A stretch of DNA of 64,000 bases, taken from Rhodoligotrophos appendicifer. Its GTDB lineage: Bacteria > Pseudomonadota > Alphaproteobacteria > Rhizobiales > Im1. The stretch lies in assembly GCF_007474605.1 (NCBI RefSeq), contig NZ_VHKL01000001.1:496001-560000 (forward strand), written 5' to 3'. The position numbers were made by a program, and so were the translations under genes. Of this stretch, positions 55,388 through 63,236 are shown piece after piece; the first letter of the stretch is position 1, and the number at the start of each line of letters is the position of its first letter. The notes beneath the pieces are model-generated. The model did not search any database. It was not told the origin of the DNA and saw only the letters and a program-made list of their open reading frames with translations.

Positions 55388-57001
55388 ATGCTACGCGGTC
55401 TGAATCCGGCACACTCCGCTTGGGTCTTCTTTTGCAGGACCGCCGTAGCAATCTCCCTTGTATTCGTGGCGGTGGTTCTAAACCCAGTAGGCGCCGAAGC
55501 CCAGGACAAGCCACTCGTCATCGCGCGAAGCTTCGATCTGAACTCCCTCGATCCCCACCGGGCCTTCTGCGAAACATGCCAGATCCTGCTCTCGAGCACC
55601 TATGAGACGCTCGTGTCCCTGGACGCCGATAACAAGCTTGTGCCCCTCCTTGCGGAAAGCTGGTCAGCCAATTCCGATCAAACCAGGTTCACGTTCAAAC
55701 TGGCGCCAAACGCTAAATTTTCTGACGGCACGCCCGTAGAAGCGAAGGATGTGAAGTGGTCGTGGGAGCGCTTGAAAAACCTCAAGGGCGCTGCCTCGTT
55801 CTTGTTGGAGACCCTCACCTCCATTGAAGCGCCCGACAATGAGACCGTGATTGCCATCATGGGATCGCCCAACTCCGAATTTCTCAATCTCATCGCCGCT
55901 CCCTACGCCGCCATCGTGAACAGCGACATCGCTATGGAGAATGGCGCCCGCGCCGGGGTGGATGCACCGACGGCAGATAAGGCGGAAGCCTGGTTCTTGA
56001 GGAACTCTGCGGGCAGTGCCCCCTTTGTATTGGGCTCCTATCTGGCCGGTGCCGAGCTACGCCTTAAGAAGAACGACAAATACTGGCGATCTGAGCCAGC
56101 GTTCTCCGAAGTGGTCATTCGCGAAGTCAAAGATCCGGCTCTGCGAGCCAAGTTGCTGGACCGGGGCGAAGTTGACATCGCGATGCAGATCGAGCTCGAC
56201 GCCGCGAAGGCCATAAAGAACCCCGATATTACGGTGCGGGCGTTACCGTCGTTCAGTTTCATCTATTTGGCGCTGTCAGCAGGGGCCAAAGACAATGACG
56301 TGCCCCTCACGAAGGAGGTTCGCGAAGCCATCGGCTACGGCATCAATCGAAAGGCTATTCTTGAATTGATGATCGACGGGGAGGGTCAATTGATCACCGC
56401 CCCGATCCCCTACGGTTTTCCTGGAGGCACCGGTTATCCAGACCCTGTCTATGATCCTGCCAGAGCAAAAGCCATGCTTACTTCCGCAGGACATCCCAAT
56501 GGCTTTAATCTCGAAGCCATATTTCCTGATCTCAAAGCTTTCGGAGTAGATTTTCCCCTTTTATTCAAAAGGATTAAGGATGACTTGTCCTTGATTAATG
56601 TGAAGGTGAACCTCCAATCGGTGCCCTTCTCCGCTTGGCGGAGCAAAATCATTAAGGACGGCATACCGTTGACGGCGGCATTTTACTCTCCAGACTACTT
56701 CGGCACCGCTCAGTTTTTTGAGTATTTCGGAATGATGGAGAAAAGCCCATGGGCGATCTTCGCTCATCTCAAGGACAAGGATGATTTGAACGTCAACGAG
56801 ACGGAACTCTACAAGGAAGCGCTGTCGTCCGACGCCAGGGCAACAGAGGGGATCTGGCATGAGCTTGGTCTGCATATGATTGACGACAAGATCATCTTCC
56901 CCATTATGAGCCCGCATCTCATTCTCGCATACCGGAGCGACATCAAAGGCGTTCGTCACAGCCCCTGCTGTAATCTGCCCCTGTCGGAAATCAGCAGATA
57001 G
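55388..57001 (+). CDS. ABC transporter substrate-binding protein, family 5 (peptide/nickel type)
   Basis: 537 residues with a signal peptide (AVAISLVFVAVVLNPVGAEA) and the family-5 layout: SFDLNSLDPHRAF, TYETLVSLDADNKLVPLLAESW, FKLAPNAKFSDGTPVEAKDV and GYGINRKAILELM. It binds a peptide or similar solute in the periplasm for an ABC importer. No permease or ATPase genes follow; the next gene is cbpA. So this is an orphan binding protein, and its transporter must be elsewhere. The ligand is unknown. Confidence 0.88.
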   Translation: MLRGLNPAHSAWVFFCRTAVAISLVFVAVVLNPVGAEAQDKPLVIARSFDLNSLDPHRAFCETCQILLSSTYETLVSLDADNKLVPLLAESWSANSDQTRFTFKLAPNAKFSDGTPVEAKDVKWSWERLKNLKGAASFLLETLTSIEAPDNETVIAIMGSPNSEFLNLIAAPYAAIVNSDIAMENGARAGVDAPTADKAEAWFLRNSAGSAPFVLGSYLAGAELRLKKNDKYWRSEPAFSEVVIREVKDPALRAKLLDRGEVDIAMQIELDAAKAIKNPDITVRALPSFSFIYLALSAGAKDNDVPLTKEVREAIGYGINRKAILELMIDGEGQLITAPIPYGFPGGTGYPDPVYDPARAKAMLTSAGHPNGFNLEAIFPDLKAFGVDFPLLFKRIKDDLSLINVKVNLQSVPFSAWRSKIIKDGIPLTAAFYSPDYFGTAQFFEYFGMMEKSPWAIFAHLKDKDDLNVNETELYKEALSSDARATEGIWHELGLHMIDDKIIFPIMSPHLILAYRSDIKGVRHSPCCNLPLSEISR

Positions 57002-57146
57002 GTTACAAGGCTAGCCGATGCCGTCTGATGTCGATAGACAGGTCGAGACCGGCTACGATGGCTTGAGACGAGGCTTGATTAGCCTGGCTTCAGACCGCAT
57101 TTGATGTAGGAACTGCGATCATGACGCTGACCAACGAGGGACATCA

Positions 57147-58064
57147 ATGAGCATTGCCGACCCCTATAAAATCCTTGGGGTGGCTAAAGATGCGTCTGAG
57201 AAGGACATCCAAAAGGCCTATCGCAATCTCGCAAAGAAGCATCATCCCGATCTCAACCCTGGAAATGCGGCCGCTGAGGCCAAGTTCAAGGAGATCGCCG
57301 CCGCCTACGGCCTCCTGAGCGATCCTGAGAAACGTGGCCGCTTCGACCGCGGCGAGATCGATGCCTCCGGAAATGAGCAGGCCACGCAACAGCGTCGATA
57401 CTATCGTGACTACGCTGGCGGCAGTGGTGCCAATGCTTATTCCAACGATTCTGGCTATGCCGACTTTTCCAATCTGGACGATGTTCTCTCTGAATTTTTC
57501 ACACGCAACCGCGCCCGGGGTGCCAACATGCGCGGAGCCGACAACCGCTACCGGCTTGAAGTGGAGTTCTTGGATGCGGTCAATGGTGCAAAACAGCGCC
57601 TGACGCTCCCGGATGCATCGACGATCGACGTCAATATCCCCGCGGGGACGCGCGACGGCCAAGTCTTGCGGTTGGCTGGGAAGGGCGACGCCGGAATGGG
57701 AACGGGTCCGGCTGGCGATGCCCTGATCGAGATCGCGGTTAGGCCTCACCCTCTTTTCACCCGTGATGGCGATGACATCCGGCTCGAGGTTCCCATCTCA
57801 CTTTCTCAAGCCGTACTGGGCGGGAAGATTCAGGTGCCAACGCCCACGGGGCAAGTGAGCCTGACGCTACCGAAATGGTCAAACACCGGAAAGGTGATGC
57901 GGCTCAAGGGTAAGGGAGTGCCTAAACGTGGCGGCACGGCCGGTGATGAATATATTACCTTGAAGATCGTCCTGCCGGAGAAGCCAGACGCGGAGTTGGA
58001 GAAGCTGATAGACACCTGGTCAGCAGGGAAGGCTGAAAGCTCGCGCCGTGGAATGGAGGTCTGA
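57147..58064 (+). CDS. DnaJ-family co-chaperone CbpA-like
   Basis: 305 residues: an N-terminal J domain with the HPD triplet in AKKHHPDLNPG (residues 2-70), a Gly/Ser/Tyr/Asn-rich linker (residues 75-115) and two C-terminal peptide-binding domains (LDAVNGAKQRLTLP, IPAGTRDGQVLRLAGKGDAG). It lacks the zinc-finger domain of DnaJ, as CbpA does. It stimulates DnaK and in E. coli binds curved DNA. The cbpM-like gene follows immediately, supporting the CbpA assignment. Confidence 0.9.
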   Translation: MSIADPYKILGVAKDASEKDIQKAYRNLAKKHHPDLNPGNAAAEAKFKEIAAAYGLLSDPEKRGRFDRGEIDASGNEQATQQRRYYRDYAGGSGANAYSNDSGYADFSNLDDVLSEFFTRNRARGANMRGADNRYRLEVEFLDAVNGAKQRLTLPDASTIDVNIPAGTRDGQVLRLAGKGDAGMGTGPAGDALIEIAVRPHPLFTRDGDDIRLEVPISLSQAVLGGKIQVPTPTGQVSLTLPKWSNTGKVMRLKGKGVPKRGGTAGDEYITLKIVLPEKPDAELEKLIDTWSAGKAESSRRGMEV

Positions 58065-58397
58065 ATGTACAGCGCCAGAGAATTCACAGCCCGAACCCGG
58101 TTGGAACACAGCGTTCTTGAAGCCTGGATCGATGCAGGCTGGCTGATGCCCTCGCGGTCGGGGGACGTCCTGGTCTACACTGAAGTCGACATTGCCCGTG
58201 TTCATCTCATTCAAGATCTGTCAGGCGAACTCGGCGTCAATGAAGAGGGCGTCGGAGTTATACTTTCACTGCTCGACCAGATCCATGGCTTGCGCTTCAC
58301 CATGAGCGAGATGATGTCGGCTCTTTCCGCCCAACCGGACGAAGTCAAGTCGCGGGTCACCTCGGAGCTCCGCCAGATCCGTAAGCGATCGACGTAA
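58065..58397 (+). CDS. cbpM: Chaperone modulator CbpM-like
   Basis: 110 residues. The MerR-like start (FTARTRLEHSVLEAWIDAGWL) and YTEVDIARVHLIQDL fit CbpM, which binds the J domain of CbpA and inhibits it. Its ATG begins on the base after the cbpA stop. Confidence 0.82.
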   Translation: MYSAREFTARTRLEHSVLEAWIDAGWLMPSRSGDVLVYTEVDIARVHLIQDLSGELGVNEEGVGVILSLLDQIHGLRFTMSEMMSALSAQPDEVKSRVTSELRQIRKRST

Positions 58398-58428
58398 GAG
58401 CCCCCGCATTCCTCAAGGACTAGACCGT

Positions 58429-59082
58429 ATGTCTCTGCCAAAGCTGCGCGCCGCCATCATCCCCGTGACTCCTTTTCAGCAGAATTGCACCCTTCTCTGG
58501 TGCATGGAGACAAATCAGGCAGCGGTTATCGACCCAGGCGGCGATTTGGATCATGTCCTAAAGGCGATCGAACAAACTGAGGTAAATGTGCAGAAGATCG
58601 TCCTCACACACGGGCATATCGACCATGCCGGTGGCGCTGCTGAATTAGCTGCGAAGCTCAGCGTTTCCGTTGAGGGCCCCCACCGCGACGATCTTTTTCT
58701 CCTTGAGGATCTCGAACGCAGCGGCCGAAGTTACGGACTTGTTGGGTCGAAAAACATGGTTCCGGATCGGTGGCTTGAGGAGGGAGATCAGCTTGCCGTC
58801 GGCAATCTCCGCTTCAAAGTCCTCCATTGCCCCGGTCATTCTCCCGGCAGCGTCGCGTTTGTCAATGAAGCCAACAAGTTCGCAGTCGTCGGAGATGTTT
58901 TGTTCAATGGCTCGATCGGGCGAACCGATCTACCCAGGGGCGACCACGCCACCCTTTTGACGTCGATCGTCACGAAGCTCATGCCTCTGGACGATGACGT
59001 CGCCTTTATCTGCGGCCATGGTCCGACAAGCACCATTGGTCATGAGCGAGCAACCAATCCCTTCCTGCGGGGAGCCGCTTGA
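58429..59082 (+). CDS. MBL-fold metallo-hydrolase (glyoxalase II-like)
   Basis: 217 residues. Metal ligands are in LTHGHIDHAGG (H-x-H-x-D-H), CPGHSPGSV and FICGHGPTS, with Asp in VVGDVLFNGSIG. This matches the YcbL-like small glyoxalase-II family. The substrate is unknown; a thioester is the usual guess. It ends 16 bases before cobF. Confidence 0.88.
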   Translation: MSLPKLRAAIIPVTPFQQNCTLLWCMETNQAAVIDPGGDLDHVLKAIEQTEVNVQKIVLTHGHIDHAGGAAELAAKLSVSVEGPHRDDLFLLEDLERSGRSYGLVGSKNMVPDRWLEEGDQLAVGNLRFKVLHCPGHSPGSVAFVNEANKFAVVGDVLFNGSIGRTDLPRGDHATLLTSIVTKLMPLDDDVAFICGHGPTSTIGHERATNPFLRGAA

Positions 59083-59098
59083 AACTCGGGGTGGCAAG

Positions 59099-59866
59099 AT
59101 GAGGAGGCTCCTCGTCATCGGCATTGGCACCGGCAATCCCGAACATCTTACCGTACAAGCCATCAAGGCCCTGAACGAAGTCGATGTCTTCTTCGTTATG
59201 GAGAAAGGCTCGGAAAAGTCTGACCTGGTAGACGTCAGAAAGATGATCTGCCACCGCTACATCACTGATCATGACTACAAAACGCTCGAAATCGAGGACC
59301 CGCCACGCGAGAAAGACGCTGGATCTTACATACAGTCGGTGCAGTCCTGGCACGAGCAGCGCGCTGACCGCTTGGAAACGGCGTTATTGGAGGAAGTGCA
59401 GGAAAGCGGTTGTGGAGGCCTTCTCGCTTGGGGCGATCCCACTCTTTACGACAGTGTCATCAGAATACTCGAGCAGCTGAGGGCCCGTGGCAACGTTGCA
59501 TTCGATTACGAGGTCATTCCCGGAATCAGCAGTTTGCAGATGCTCACCGCTCGTCACCGGATCCCCATGAACCGCATAGGCGAGACAATCCGGATCACCA
59601 CTGGCCGGCAATTGGCTGAGCGAGCGCAGGATATTGACAACGTGTTTGTCATGCTGGACGGCGACTGCTCCTTTCGCCACGCGCTTGGCCAGGACCTGGA
59701 CATCTTCTGGGGGGCGTATCTTGGAACTCCAGATGAAATTCTGATCCGGGGCAAGCTCGACAATGTGGCGGAAGACATCCAGCGTCGCCGACGCGAGGCG
59801 CGGGAGCGGCATGGCTGGATTATGGATATCTACCTGCTTAGAAGGCCCGGGTCAGCCACCGCCTGA
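59099..59866 (+). CDS. cobF: Precorrin-6A synthase (deacetylating)
   Basis: 255 residues from ATG 59099. The SAM-dependent tetrapyrrole methylase fold is shown by LLVIGIGTGNPEHLTVQAI at the N-terminus, LAWGDPTLYDSVI and EVIPGISSLQML. CobF methylates C-1 of precorrin-5 with loss of acetate in aerobic cobalamin synthesis. The insertion HDYKTLEIEDPPREKD and the overall length fit CobF rather than CobI, CobJ or CobM. No other cob gene is near, which is common for cobF. Confidence 0.85.
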   Translation: MRRLLVIGIGTGNPEHLTVQAIKALNEVDVFFVMEKGSEKSDLVDVRKMICHRYITDHDYKTLEIEDPPREKDAGSYIQSVQSWHEQRADRLETALLEEVQESGCGGLLAWGDPTLYDSVIRILEQLRARGNVAFDYEVIPGISSLQMLTARHRIPMNRIGETIRITTGRQLAERAQDIDNVFVMLDGDCSFRHALGQDLDIFWGAYLGTPDEILIRGKLDNVAEDIQRRRREARERHGWIMDIYLLRRPGSATA

Positions 59867-60259
59867 TAGGCTCTCCCGTACCACAGCCTCGATCTTGAAC
59901 CCATCAAGATCCAATACGAAGCATCCGAAGAAGCCCGCAGCATAGAGGGGGCGGGATCCTGGCTCTCCGGCATCTTTCCCGCCGTGCTTCAGTGCAACGG
60001 CATGGAAGTTCCGGACTTCGATCCGGTTCTTTGCCCGGAAGCCAATGTGGAGGCCGATGCCTGGCGTGGCCGAGCTCTGTGCCACCCGCCCCAGGATCCA
60101 GAAGATCGGCGGAGCGATAGGATCGGGTCCGTACCCGATGGCACCTTCTCTTTCCTTTCGCCGACACAGACCGAGCGTAGCCAGAACCGGATCGTAAAAC
60201 GCGCCAGCGGCCTTCAGGTCGCGGACAGGAATGGAGACGTGGTCGATGAATGAGGACAA
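59852..60259 (-). CDS. VOC family (glyoxalase/bleomycin-resistance) protein
   Basis: 135 residues from TTG 60259, chosen because AAGGAG lies eight bases upstream; the frame opens earlier at 60286 without such a site. The VOC fold is shown by IDHVSIPVRDLKAAGAFY and GLHIGFRAKNR, and the closing YAAGFFGCFVLDLDGFKIEA carries the last metal-site Glu. It is convergent with cobF, overlapping it by 15 bases. Substrate unknown. Confidence 0.82.
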   Translation of the reverse strand: MSSFIDHVSIPVRDLKAAGAFYDPVLATLGLCRRKEREGAIGYGPDPIAPPIFWILGRVAQSSATPGIGLHIGFRAKNRIEVRNFHAVALKHGGKDAGEPGSRPLYAAGFFGCFVLDLDGFKIEAVVRESLSGGG

Positions 60260-60327
60260 CGCATCAGCTCCTTTGCACGCACCCAAGAGTATGCGACTCT
60301 AGGATAGACTTGGACAGGGTAGCCACC

Positions 60328-61611
60328 ATGCTGAATGATCTTCGCTCTCACGGACTCTGGGAGATGAGCGCTGCACCCGCCCCATCAACCGCGTCCTTAG
60401 TTGGCGACTTGTCAGCAGATGTCGTCATCATCGGCGGTGGGTTTACTGGACTATCCGCTGCATTGCATCTCGCCTCCTCCGGGACGAATGCCGTCGTTCT
60501 TGAGGGCGTGGAGATCGGATTTGGGGCATCGGGACGAAATGCGGGCCTGGTCAATGCTGGATTGTGGCTGCCGCCTGCCAAGGTGATGGAAGGTTTTGGT
60601 CCCACCTACGGGGATCGAATGCTGACCCTGCTCGGCGATGCCCCGAAGCTGGTATTTGACATCATTGAGCGAAACCAGATCAGCTGTGAAGTGCAGCGTT
60701 CCGGCACTTTGCATTGTGCCGTGGGAGCGGCAGGAGTGGAGGAGCTGGAGCAGCGCACCGAGCAGTGGGCGGCGCGGGGCGCCGCAGTCCGCCTGCTGGA
60801 TGCAGAGGAGACCGCGGCGAAGACGGGTACGACTGTTTTTTCAGCATCACTTCTCGACGACCGCGCAGGAACGATCCAGCCCTTGGGATACGTACGCGGC
60901 CTCGCCCGCGCAGCGATCAATGCTGGAGCACAGGTATTCACCAACAGCCCAGTCATCGGGGCAGATCGCCAAGGAACTAAATGGGTCGTTAAAACCAGCT
61001 CAGGAACGGTGACCGCCGATTGGATCCTCGTCGCTACGAACTCCTACACCGTATCGCCGTGGAATGAAATTCGGGCAGAGCTTGTTGTCTTGTCCTATTT
61101 TCAATTTGCGACCACGCCGCTTGAAGGGAAGCTGCTGGCCTCGATCCTGCCGGAGCGGCAGGGAGCTTGGGATACCCGACAAGTCCTCAGTTCTTTTCGC
61201 TTTGATAAGGCGGGGCGATTGATTGTCGGGAGTGTAGGGGCATTGCAGGGGACGGGCGCAACCGTTCATGAGGCCTGGGCCAGGCGGGCGATACGAAAGC
61301 TGTTTCCGGACTTTGGCCCAATCGAATTCGAAGCAGGATGGTATGGTCGTATCGGCATGACGAGCGATGATCTGCCGAGACTTCATCGCCTCGACCATAA
61401 TGTTATCAGCTTCAGTGGCGACAACGGTCGCGGTATCGGACCAGGAACCGCATTCGGTCGCGTTCTCGCTCAATACATCAACGGGGCCATGACGGAGGAT
61501 GATCTCCCGATGCCGATCACCGATCCGAAATCCCAGAGCTTCGGTGCAATCCGAGAGGCCTATTACGAGCTCGGCGCACAAGCTGCTCACTTCGTGGATG
61601 CGCGGTTCTAA
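60328..61611 (+). CDS. FAD-dependent oxidoreductase (DAO family)
   Basis: About 427 residues from ATG 60328 (AGGGT seven bases before). The FAD-binding loop is VVIIGGGFTGLSAALHLA near residue 32, followed by EIGFGASGRNAGLVNAGLW. FSGDNGRGIGPGTAFG near residue 375 is the C-terminal flavin contact. It resembles gamma-glutamylputrescine oxidase and related amine oxidases. The actual amine or amino-acid substrate is unknown, and no putrescine genes are near. It is divergent from the VOC gene with overlapping upstream regions. Confidence 0.87.
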   Translation: MLNDLRSHGLWEMSAAPAPSTASLVGDLSADVVIIGGGFTGLSAALHLASSGTNAVVLEGVEIGFGASGRNAGLVNAGLWLPPAKVMEGFGPTYGDRMLTLLGDAPKLVFDIIERNQISCEVQRSGTLHCAVGAAGVEELEQRTEQWAARGAAVRLLDAEETAAKTGTTVFSASLLDDRAGTIQPLGYVRGLARAAINAGAQVFTNSPVIGADRQGTKWVVKTSSGTVTADWILVATNSYTVSPWNEIRAELVVLSYFQFATTPLEGKLLASILPERQGAWDTRQVLSSFRFDKAGRLIVGSVGALQGTGATVHEAWARRAIRKLFPDFGPIEFEAGWYGRIGMTSDDLPRLHRLDHNVISFSGDNGRGIGPGTAFGRVLAQYINGAMTEDDLPMPITDPKSQSFGAIREAYYELGAQAAHFVDARF

Positions 61612-61620
61612 ATCGCCCGT

Positions 61621-61893
61621 TCAGTTGACGGGGCCATCATCTCTGTTTGCCGCCACGTCTGCTTCCATCTTGTCAGCCAGGATGTTCAGGGTCTTTCCCA
61701 ACTCGCGGGCCTGCTCCGCCGTGAGCACACATTGCAGGGCTGAACGCTGTCCCCCCTGCAGGTCGAGCGCATAGACAAGCTTCAAACCACCTGCGACGCC
61801 CTGCGAGAAACTTGCGATGTCCCATCCGACCACAGGCACAACTTTTATGTTCCCGTTGGGCAGTGTTTCCCAACCTCTCCATGCCATTCTCAA
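61621..61893 (-). CDS. Small protein of unknown function
   Basis: 90 residues, no family recognised. It contains WETLPNGNIKVVPVVGWDI, a LVYALDLQGG strand-turn, and a Cys in ALQCVLTAEQARELG, ending in an acidic helix. Soluble, no signal peptide. It lies between the FAD oxidase (convergent) and a minus-strand AhpD-like gene, 68 bases after the latter, so the two may be co-transcribed. Confidence 0.55.
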   Translation of the reverse strand: MRMAWRGWETLPNGNIKVVPVVGWDIASFSQGVAGGLKLVYALDLQGGQRSALQCVLTAEQARELGKTLNILADKMEADVAANRDDGPVN

Positions 61894-61961
61894 ATCTCCT
61901 TGCCTGACCGGAGAGCGGCAGTGGCGTCGCTCCGGTCGTACCCACGCAGCGGTACCCTAAA

Positions 61962-62267
61962 TCAATCACCCAGCAAATGGGTGCCGTGAGTCACTGCCGC
62001 TCCCGCCCGAAGCGCCGCGGCCACGAAAACCGTCTCCGCCAGCTCCTCGTCGCTCGCACCGGCCGCTTTGGCTGCTTTCTTATGCACCTCCAGGCAATAG
62101 GGGCATTGCGTGGTGAGTGCCACAGCCAGCGCCATCAGCTCCTTGTATTTCTTCGGAATGACACCGTCCGCCAGTGCTGCTTTGTCGAACTCCTGGAATC
62201 CCGACATCGCCGACGGTGCGAGTTTGCGAAACTGCGGAAGCCTCGTCAGGTTCTTGACATCGTACAT
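61962..62267 (-). CDS. Carboxymuconolactone decarboxylase / AhpD-like family protein
   Basis: 101 residues with the redox motif CPYCLEVH (C-x2-C-x3-H) in the middle, after the helix ELMALAVALTTQ. It resembles single-domain AhpD relatives and has the Cys pair needed for peroxide reduction. It is the second CMD-fold gene in the window, unlike the one at 735 in sequence beyond the motif. It follows the ABC ATPase gene by 56 bases. Confidence 0.85.
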   Translation of the reverse strand: MYDVKNLTRLPQFRKLAPSAMSGFQEFDKAALADGVIPKKYKELMALAVALTTQCPYCLEVHKKAAKAAGASDEELAETVFVAAALRAGAAVTHGTHLLGD

Positions 62268-62323
62268 AGTTTCTCACTCCTATCCTTTGTGAAGAGCGGG
62301 GGGGTATCCTCGGCGACTGTTGA

Positions 62324-63160
62324 TCACAGCCACCTTTTCCTGCGCTTGAAGGATTTGAGATTCTTGAAGGATCGGCGCTCTTCTCCACCGCCCTGACCAA
62401 GATAGAACTCCTTCACATCCTCATTTGATCGAAGCGCCTCGGCGGACCCGTCGAGGACGATCTTCCCCTGTTCCATGATGTAACCGTAGTCAGCGACTGA
62501 GAGCGCCACGCGCGCATTTTGCTCGACCAAAAGGATCGTGACTCCCAGATCGCGGTTAAGCTGCTTGATGATTTGGAAGACCTCCTTCACCAGCAGAGGG
62601 GACAAACCCATGGATGGTTCGTCCATCAGGATAAGCCTTGGCTTTGCCATAATGGCTCGCCCGATGGCGAGCATCTGCTGCTCGCCCCCTGACAGATATC
62701 CGGCAAGGCCGGTCCTTTCCTTCAGTCGTGGGAAATACTCGTAGACACGCTCGATATCGCCTTTCACCCCATTGTCGCGGCGCGTAAACGCGCCCAGGCG
62801 CAGATTTTCGAGAACCGTCATGTCTGAGATGATGCGACGGCCCTCCATGACCTGGAAGATCCCCTTCCGAACGATCCGGTCGGGTTCGATACCGTTGATC
62901 TTCTCGCCAAGAAAGGTGACGTCACCGCGGGTAATCTGACCGTCTTCAGACTTCAACAGGCCGGAGATCGCCTTGAGGGTCGTCGATTTCCCCGCTCCAT
63001 TGGAGCCCAGAAGCGCAATGATTTCTCCTTTTGGCACCTTAAGCGAGAGACCGCGCAGAACCAAGATGACGTCGCTATAGACGACCTCGATATTGTTGAC
63101 GGACAGCATGAGGTCGGCCGTGTCGAAGGATGGCACGGAGCTCGCTGAAATATCTGCCAT
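62324..63160 (-). CDS. ABC transporter ATP-binding protein, LivF type
   Basis: 278 residues. Walker A LLGSNGAGKSTTLKAISG, Q-loop QVMEGRRIISDMTV, signature YLSGGEQQMLAIGRA, Walker B LILMDEPSMGLSP and a switch LVEQNA. The sequence is the LivF class of branched-chain amino-acid or amide (HAAT) transporters. A basic C-terminal tail (KSFKRRKRW) extends past the usual end. It follows the binding-protein gene by 76 bases, which include a strong hairpin. Permeases and LivG must lie off the right edge. Confidence 0.9.
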   Translation of the reverse strand: MADISASSVPSFDTADLMLSVNNIEVVYSDVILVLRGLSLKVPKGEIIALLGSNGAGKSTTLKAISGLLKSEDGQITRGDVTFLGEKINGIEPDRIVRKGIFQVMEGRRIISDMTVLENLRLGAFTRRDNGVKGDIERVYEYFPRLKERTGLAGYLSGGEQQMLAIGRAIMAKPRLILMDEPSMGLSPLLVKEVFQIIKQLNRDLGVTILLVEQNARVALSVADYGYIMEQGKIVLDGSAEALRSNEDVKEFYLGQGGGEERRSFKNLKSFKRRKRWL

Positions 63161-63183
63161 GACAACCTCGACGCTCTTCCCGC

Positions 63184-63212
63184 GTCTCCCTTCCGTCGCA
63201 TGGAAGGGAGAC
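63184..63212 (-). repeat. Intercistronic hairpin between binding protein and LivF-type ATPase
   Basis: GTCTCCCTTCC (63184-63194) pairs with GGAAGGGAGAC (63202-63212) around a 7-base loop. No T run follows on the minus strand, so it probably shields the upstream mRNA for the binding protein rather than ending transcription. Confidence 0.6.
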
Positions 63213-63236
63213 CGATGGGCTCACCAAAGGAGACGA

